NCBI GenBank assembly: GCA_964535305.1
Contig: CAZHTF010000019.1
Span: 1 to 44,666 of the forward strand
Direction of reading: 5' to 3'
Length of the DNA: 44,666 nt
Source: CAZHTF01 sp964535305
GTDB taxonomy: Bacteria > Planctomycetota > Phycisphaerae > UBA1845 > Fen-1342
The translations under genes and the position numbers were made by a program. The number at the start of each line of letters is the position of its first letter. Position 1 is the first letter of the stretch. Below, piece after piece: positions 39,889 to 44,666 of this stretch. Below the pieces are notes generated by a model, which was not told the origin of the DNA, did not search any database, and saw nothing but the letters and a program-made list of their open reading frames with translations.

Positions 39889-40859
39889 CACGCCGGATCG
39901 GGACGCAGCAGGACTTTGATATTGGCCGAGTCGGCGGCGGCGGCGAAGGCCTCCGCCGCGCGCGAGAGCGGAAAGACCTGCGAAACGAGGTCGTCCACGC
40001 GAACGCGCTTCTCGCGGAGCATCTCCAGCGCCGCCGGAAACGGCCCGCAGCGGTTGCCCACCACGCGCAGCTCGTTCACCACGATCGGCGCCAGGTCGAC
40101 ATCCGGCGGCGTCGCGTATGTGCTCTTGAGCACGATCGTGCCGCGCGGCCGCACCATCTGCAGCGCCAGCCGCAGCCCCTCCGGCGAACCGGTGCACTCG
40201 ACCACCAGGTCGCGATCGGCGCAGGGCGCCGCCTGGCTGATGTGAATCGCGCGCACGCCGTACGCCGCACAGTGCTGCAGCGTGCCGGCATTGCGGCCGA
40301 CGGCGAGCAAATCGCAGCCCTTCTGCGCGAGAACCTGCGCCACCAGCAGCCCGAGCCGGCCGGTGCCGATCAGCGCGACGCGCGTCCCGAGCGAGACCGG
40401 GTGCTGCGCGACGACCTGCAGCGCCGCCGCCAGCGGCTCGACAAAGACGGCCTGCTGATCGCTGACTTCGTCCGGGACGATGTAGCAATTCGAGGCCGGC
40501 ACATTGACGTACTGCGCGAAGGCCCCGTCGCGCCCCAGAATCCCGACCACCGTCCGCTTGCGGCAGTGATTCGGCGCACCGTTGCGGCACATGTCGCATG
40601 CGTCGCAGACGCAGTTGATCTCCGCGACCACGCGCTTGCCGCGCAGCGGCGAGCCGTCGTCCACGACTGTACCGACAAACTCATGCCCCGGCACGCCCGC
40701 GAACTGCATGTATCCGCGGGCAATCTCCAGATCCGTGGCGCAGATACCGGCCAGGTGCACGCGGATGCGCACCTCATCCGGGCCGGCTTGCGGGGTAGGG
40801 TAGGTGGCGTCAAACCGCACAGGCGGCGAGCTGTTCGAATCAACCAGGATCGCTTGCAT
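39888..40859 (-). CDS. Zinc-dependent alcohol dehydrogenase (MDR family)
   Basis: 323 residues. Catalytic zinc ligands in AGICATDLEIARG and VPGHEFVGTV; structural zinc lobe CVCDACDMCRNGAPNHC with four Cys; Rossmann motif ALIGTGRLGLLVAQVLAQ near 165. Reaction: NAD(P)-linked oxidation of an alcohol or polyol. Substrate not predictable; the lineage looks like sorbitol/threonine-type enzymes. ATG at 40859, with a weak GGCAGG upstream. Ends one base into pgeF. Confidence 0.88.
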   Translation of the reverse strand: MQAILVDSNSSPPVRFDATYPTPQAGPDEVRIRVHLAGICATDLEIARGYMQFAGVPGHEFVGTVVDDGSPLRGKRVVAEINCVCDACDMCRNGAPNHCRKRTVVGILGRDGAFAQYVNVPASNCYIVPDEVSDQQAVFVEPLAAALQVVAQHPVSLGTRVALIGTGRLGLLVAQVLAQKGCDLLAVGRNAGTLQHCAAYGVRAIHISQAAPCADRDLVVECTGSPEGLRLALQMVRPRGTIVLKSTYATPPDVDLAPIVVNELRVVGNRCGPFPAALEMLREKRVRVDDLVSQVFPLSRAAEAFAAAADSANIKVLLRPDPA

Positions 40860-40875
40860 GCCTGCCGGTCCGCCC

Positions 40876-41790
40876 CTAGTTGGACTTGTCGCCGGGGAAG
40901 GCCCAGCGCAGCGCCTGCTTGGTCTCGTACGTGAACTTCTCCCAGCGCGTGTCGTACGGCGGCCGCCGCGCGTCCGGAATGCGCCCGGCGTTCTCGAAGG
41001 GCGCGGCCTTGTTCTGCTCGCGCCACGCCTCCCAGGCGGCGATGTTGGCGTCATGCGTGTGACCGGTGAGCTTCACCAGCGCCGCTTCGCAGGCGTAGAC
41101 GACCGCAAAGCGCTCGTCGCGCAGCCCGCCGATCAGGGCATCCAGCGCGTCCGGCGTGCCGGGCAGCGCCGCCAAGCCGCGTGCCGCGGCGACGCGCGCG
41201 TGCCAGTCCTCATCCTCGGCCAAATGCCGCAGAAACACGCTACGCAGCGCAGCATGCAGCGGCGCGGCTGCGGCACCGCGCTCGGCCGCCTGAGCGAGTC
41301 CGTCGAGCGCATCCCAGCGACACAGGCTGTCCGGCGGGCGCACCTGTTCTGGCGGGAAGTCGGCGTGGTTCAGGAGTTTCAGCAACGTTTCGACGCCACG
41401 CGGATCGGCGGTGCGCGCCAAGGCGCGGATCGCCACCAGCCGCGCCTGCGTGTCGTTCTCGAGCAACGCGATCGCGATAAAGCCCTTGACCGCCCAATCC
41501 GCCTCGGCCTCGCGGCTGTCGGCGATCCGCGCGACCGCGCTGCGGCGCTTGTCGGCATCCGCGTCCGCCACCGCCACCAGCATGTATTGCTGAGGCGTGC
41601 GGCGCGGCTCGAGGACTTTTCGGACGGCGGCATCCAGTTGCTGATCCGAGCAACCCGCGACGGCGCCAAACAGCAGCGCCAGCAGGCCGTACGCCCGCCG
41701 CCGAACGCGGCTAACTGTGCGGCTCTTGGAGCGGCGCAGCGTGAATGTAGCGCTCAGGCGGCACAAACTCGACGTGTTCGATTGGTTCAT
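40876..41790 (-). CDS. HEAT-like repeat lipoprotein
   Basis: 304 residues. A long basic n-region (many Arg) precedes a signal with lipobox GAVAGC near residue 47. The mature chain is built of alpha-helical HEAT-like units: SAVARIADSREAEADWAVKGF, ARLVAIRALARTADPRGVETLL, ARVAAARGLAALPGTPDALDALIGGL and VVYACEAALVKLTG. Such proteins are scaffolds. The ATG at 41790 overlaps the murI end by 80 bases; a TTG at 41766 is the only other standard start before the signal, so a substantial overlap with murI seems unavoidable. Confidence 0.75.
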   Translation of the reverse strand: MNQSNTSSLCRLSATFTLRRSKSRTVSRVRRRAYGLLALLFGAVAGCSDQQLDAAVRKVLEPRRTPQQYMLVAVADADADKRRSAVARIADSREAEADWAVKGFIAIALLENDTQARLVAIRALARTADPRGVETLLKLLNHADFPPEQVRPPDSLCRWDALDGLAQAAERGAAAAPLHAALRSVFLRHLAEDEDWHARVAAARGLAALPGTPDALDALIGGLRDERFAVVYACEAALVKLTGHTHDANIAAWEAWREQNKAAPFENAGRIPDARRPPYDTRWEKFTYETKQALRWAFPGDKSN

Positions 41791-42568
41791 GAAGAAAACG
41801 CGAGCCGACTTGTCTGAACCGCGCCGGGTTGTCGCTCACGTAACACTGAATGCTAGCGGGCTGATGCAGGTCGGACAAGCCGTCCATTTCCAGCAGCGTC
41901 TGGTGCACGACGCGGGCGGTCTCCTCGCCGCTGTCGACAATGGTGACATCCGGGCCGAGCTGCTCGGCGATCGCCTGGCGCAGAAGCGGATAGTGCGTGC
42001 AGCCGAGCACCAGCACGCCCACTTGCGCCGAACGCAGCGAGGCGAGGTACTCGCTCGCGACGGCCCGCACGATCGCATCGTCCGGCCCGCGGCCCTCCTC
42101 GACCAGCGGAACGAACAATGGGCAGGCGCGCGAGACCACGCTCGCGTCGGGCAGGATGGCGCGGATCGCCCGCTCGTATGCGCCGCTGCGCGTGGTGGCC
42201 TCCGTGGCCAGCACGCCGATCGCCCGGCCGGCGGCCTGCCGCACGGCGCTGGCGGCGCCCGGTTCGACGACGCCGATCGTCGGCAGCGGCAGCTCGCGCT
42301 CCAGTTCGTCGAGCGCCAGGGCGCTGGCTGTGTTGCAGGCCGCCACGATCAGCTTGGGATCAAAGCTCAGCAGGAACTGCGCGGCTTCCTGTGCGAATGT
42401 GAGGACCGTGCGGGCGGATTTCGTTCCGTAGGGCACACGGGCCGTGTCGCCGAAGTAGACGATGCGTTCGCCGGGGAGCTGCGCCCGCAGGTGCCGTACG
42501 ACGGAGAGCCCGCCCAGTCCGGAATCGAAGACGGCAATCGGCTGCGCTGGCTTCACAGGGTCCTCCAT
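41711..42568 (-). CDS. murI: Glutamate racemase
   Basis: Makes D-glutamate for peptidoglycan. 285 residues. Motifs: PIAVFDSGLGGLSVVRHL with the Ser-Gly nucleotide-free substrate loop, VYFGDTARVPYGTKS, IVAACNTASALAL with the first catalytic Cys, and GVLVLGCTHYPLL with the second catalytic Cys. The C-terminal part (YVSDNPARFRQVGSRFL) is family-typical. Upstream of the HEAT gene and overlapping it by 80 bases. Confidence 0.95.
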   Translation of the reverse strand: MEDPVKPAQPIAVFDSGLGGLSVVRHLRAQLPGERIVYFGDTARVPYGTKSARTVLTFAQEAAQFLLSFDPKLIVAACNTASALALDELERELPLPTIGVVEPGAASAVRQAAGRAIGVLATEATTRSGAYERAIRAILPDASVVSRACPLFVPLVEEGRGPDDAIVRAVASEYLASLRSAQVGVLVLGCTHYPLLRQAIAEQLGPDVTIVDSGEETARVVHQTLLEMDGLSDLHQPASIQCYVSDNPARFRQVGSRFLHEPIEHVEFVPPERYIHAAPLQEPHS

Positions 42569-42622
42569 GACCTTGGCACAGGTGTTGCGAATGGCGGCGC
42601 CACGCTGCGTTCGTGAATCTGA

Positions 42623-44278
42623 TCAACCCGCAGAGCCGCGTCCGCCACCACCACCGCCGCGGCGTCCACCAGCGGGCGGACCGGCTTCGCGCGGCGGGCC
42701 CGCGGCGCGCTCATCCGACTGCTTGATCTCTGGCAGCATCGACAGCATGCGCTCGTCGGCGGCCAGCCGCACGCGGTCGCCGGCGCGCAGGCCCTCGACG
42801 ACCTCAATCAAATTTGTGCTCGAGCGGCCGAGCTTGACCTCGACCGGTTCGACGCCGCCGTTGCGGATCACGAAAACGTAGCTTTTCCGGCCGCGGGCGA
42901 AGATGGCCTGCACCGGGACGGCCAGCACGTTCTGCACTTCTTCGATCAGAATCTTGATCTCGGCCGAGTCTCCAGGCGAGAGCTTGGCGTGTGCTTCGTC
43001 GAGCAGGATTTCGGTCGCGTGCTCCTTGAGCTCAGGATTCAGCCAGCGATTCTGCGAATCGGCGAACTTGGCGATTTTGGAAATCTTGCCCGTGAAGGTC
43101 TGGTTCGGCACCGCCGTAACCCGCACGATCGCCGGTAGGTTATCGCGTAACTTGTGGCGGTCGGCCTCGTGAATGCGCGTCGTGACCAGCATGCGATCGG
43201 TGCTCGGCAGCACCAGCAGCGTCTGTCCTTCGACCACCTTGGCCCCCGGCGCCAGCCGCTCGCTGACGGAGTAGCGCCAGCCCATGCTATCATTGGGGTA
43301 TTGCACCACGCCGTCGACGGGTGCGTAGATCTTGCAGCGTTCGATCTGGCGCTTCAGCCGCGCGACGCGATTCTCGCGCAGCGCGACCTGGGCGAGCTTC
43401 TCCTGCACGAGCGCCTCGGCCTGCCGCTCGCGCGACTGGGCCCGTTTGCGCTCGCGCCCGAGCTCCTGTTCGGCCTGATCGACCGCCGATTGCTTCTGCT
43501 TCTGCAGCTTGGGCCGCTCATACTGCAGCAGCGTGCTCTTGGCGAGATTGTTCTTCCTGAGCGTCAGCTCAAGCTTGGTCAGCTCGAGCCGCAGCTCGTC
43601 GAGCTTGGCCTTGGTGACGAAGCCGCTCTCGGCGAGCTTGATGTTCTTGTCGAGATCGATCCGCTTGCGCGCGATATCCATGTCGGTCTGTTGAATTTCG
43701 ATGTCGGCGCTCAGAATCTCTTTCTCGAAATCACCCTGATTGTACTGCAGCTTGTCGAGCTGGGCGACTTCGAGCGCGATCTCGGCCTTGCTGATCATGC
43801 TGAGGTTCTCGTTTAGGACGATGTCGAGATCCTGCTTGGCACCTTCGAGCGCGGCGCGGGTCGAGCCCAGCTCGATCGATTCCTGCTCAAACTTCTCGAC
43901 CAGCTCATCCGACGCCAGCTCGATCAGCAGGTCGCCCTTGCTGACGCGCTTGCTCTCCTCGATCAGGAACAGCAGCGTTGCCTGGCCCTCGACTTCGCTC
44001 TTGACCTCGATCAAATCAAGCGGCTTGAGTTCGCCGCGCTCGGTCAGCGTGACGCTCAGTTCGACCGGCTTGACCTCGAAGGTCTCGCCGGCGGCATCGG
44101 GCTTGCCGAACCAGCTCGTCCAGCTATTCCACGTGCTTCCCAGCAGGAATATCAGGAGCCCGACCAGGCCGATCACCGCGAGCGGCACAGTCCAGCGACG
44201 CAGCGCGCCGGGGCGCTTGGGGATCGCATAAGACGCGGAGAGCGAGTGTGTGCTCGTCGGATCGCTGATCGCGGCCAT
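42623..44278 (-). CDS. HlyD-family efflux adaptor (membrane fusion protein)
   Basis: 551 residues. One N-terminal TM helix (about 30-47), then beta-barrel/lipoyl start (ELSVTLTERGELKPLDLIEVKSEVEG), a long alpha-helical coiled coil (about 125-300, with many Glu, Lys, Gln and Leu heptads), the second lipoyl half (CKIYAPVDGVVQYP), the MFP beta domains, and a Gly/Arg-rich disordered tail (GGRRGGGGGGRGSAG). Spans the periplasm-like space and bridges an ABC or RND pump; the partner gene is not in view. GGAG sits 7 bases before the ATG. Tail composition echoes the next gene upstream. Confidence 0.88.
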   Translation of the reverse strand: MAAISDPTSTHSLSASYAIPKRPGALRRWTVPLAVIGLVGLLIFLLGSTWNSWTSWFGKPDAAGETFEVKPVELSVTLTERGELKPLDLIEVKSEVEGQATLLFLIEESKRVSKGDLLIELASDELVEKFEQESIELGSTRAALEGAKQDLDIVLNENLSMISKAEIALEVAQLDKLQYNQGDFEKEILSADIEIQQTDMDIARKRIDLDKNIKLAESGFVTKAKLDELRLELTKLELTLRKNNLAKSTLLQYERPKLQKQKQSAVDQAEQELGRERKRAQSRERQAEALVQEKLAQVALRENRVARLKRQIERCKIYAPVDGVVQYPNDSMGWRYSVSERLAPGAKVVEGQTLLVLPSTDRMLVTTRIHEADRHKLRDNLPAIVRVTAVPNQTFTGKISKIAKFADSQNRWLNPELKEHATEILLDEAHAKLSPGDSAEIKILIEEVQNVLAVPVQAIFARGRKSYVFVIRNGGVEPVEVKLGRSSTNLIEVVEGLRAGDRVRLAADERMLSMLPEIKQSDERAAGPPREAGPPAGGRRGGGGGGRGSAG

Positions 44279-44401
44279 TGGTTAACTCCGTGTACGGCTC
44301 GTAATCATGGTATTCGCGAGCAGCCGAGGGAGATAGGGCAATCGCCGGCGGCTTCGCCGCACATGGCCGTAGACCGGGCGTTTTCCCTGTACACGAAGGC
44401 G

Positions 44402-44430
44402 GAAAAATCCGGCTTTGTCGTCTGCCGGAT
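44402..44430 (-). terminator. Intrinsic terminator of the upstream Gly/Arg-rich gene
   Basis: On the minus strand ATCCGGC (44430-44424) pairs with GCCGGAT (44413-44407) around a 10-base loop, then TTTTCC. Separates the Gly/Arg-rich gene from the efflux adaptor gene. Confidence 0.8.
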
Positions 44431-44506
44431 CGCGGAGCGCGGCCGCCGGGCGTTCTAGCGCGAATCCGGTGCGTGTGGGGCTGCGCGTCGGGGATCTCGA
44501 GTTTGT

Positions 44507-44666
44507 TTACCAGCGATTGCGGTCGCGGCCGCCGTCACCACGTCCGCGGCCGCCGTCGCCGCCGCGTTCGCGGCCGCGGTCGGCACGTTCACCGCCGCCG
44601 ACACCGCCACCACCGCGGCCCATGCCACCAGCACCGCCGCGATATCCGCCGCCGCCACCGCTACGT
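44507..44666 (-). CDS. Gly/Arg-rich C-terminal tail of a protein starting beyond the window
   Basis: Only the last 52 or so codons are visible, ending RDRNRW and TAA. The tail is an RGG-like low-complexity run (SGGGGGYRGGAGG, then ERADRGRERGGDGGRGRGDGG). Such tails occur in DEAD-box RNA helicases, RRM proteins and other RNA-binding proteins, but nothing of the folded domain is present, so the identity stays open. The terminator just downstream supports this as a true gene end. Confidence 0.6.
   Translation of the reverse strand, partial: RSGGGGGYRGGAGGMGRGGGGVGGGERADRGRERGGDGGRGRGDGGRDRNRW

Noticed and set aside
39889..40599. N-terminal extension of the laccase-domain protein
   Set aside because: Runs antisense-like through the alcohol dehydrogenase gene in another frame; family homology begins at the ATG at 39888.
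44455..44658. Minus-strand Ala/Val-rich frame at the window end
   Set aside because: Another frame of the Gly/Arg-rich gene tail, whose stop at 44507 is followed by a terminator.

Overview
The window looks like chromosomal DNA of a Planctomycetota bacterium, probably Phycisphaerae-like. It is GC-rich and densely coded. It holds two proteins with PEP-CTERM sorting tails, an esterase with a C-terminal dockerin-type calcium module, many lipoproteins with low-complexity Thr/Gly/Ser linkers after the lipobox Cys, and a short L34 of unusual sequence. The phylum call is inference from gene content; no rRNA or tRNA was found to settle it. I see no phage, transposon, CRISPR or plasmid signature.

Left part (1-14.3 kb): a SulP anion transporter cut by the window edge sits behind a CpcT/CpeT-family lipoprotein and a PEP-CTERM protein. 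Then come a zinc-ribbon micro-protein, a large TPR protein, a lipoprotein with a textbook terminator, a small membrane protein, rpmH (L34), a secreted protein of unknown function whose frame runs through rpmH, a deacetylase-like lipoprotein, hppD (tyrosine catabolism), and a Wzx-like flippase behind a propeller-like lipoprotein.

Middle (14.5-30.8 kb): hutI (histidine catabolism), two overlapping paralogous lipoproteins, a bifunctional-nuclease-family protein with a leaderless-looking promoter, a DUF1643 protein, the esterase-dockerin protein, an S1/P1-type nuclease, a 21-residue hydrophobic peptide gene, a Cys-rich secreted repeat protein with strong expression signals, a GT2 glycosyltransferase, a second PEP-CTERM protein, an ECF sigma factor overlapping its ChrR-like anti-sigma gene, malate dehydrogenase, a sodium:solute symporter, a LarA-like racemase and GlpX fructose-bisphosphatase.

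Right part (30.8-44.7 kb): an unbroken minus-strand run in which neighbours often overlap by 1-14 bases. In transcription order it has a Gly/Arg-rich protein tail, an HlyD-type efflux adaptor, murI, a HEAT-like lipoprotein, a zinc alcohol dehydrogenase, a PgeF-type laccase-domain protein, a Gpi18-like mannosyltransferase, a lipoprotein, ligA, waaF, two WaaP-like kinases (one lacking the catalytic Asp) and a GT4 glycosyltransferase. The last four look like a lipopolysaccharide core assembly unit following the DNA ligase gene.

I do not see one clearly new multi-gene system. The best candidates for novelty are the tiny peptide gene, the Cys-rich repeat protein, the kinase/pseudokinase pair, the rpmH nesting, and the CpcT/CpeT-SulP pairing.
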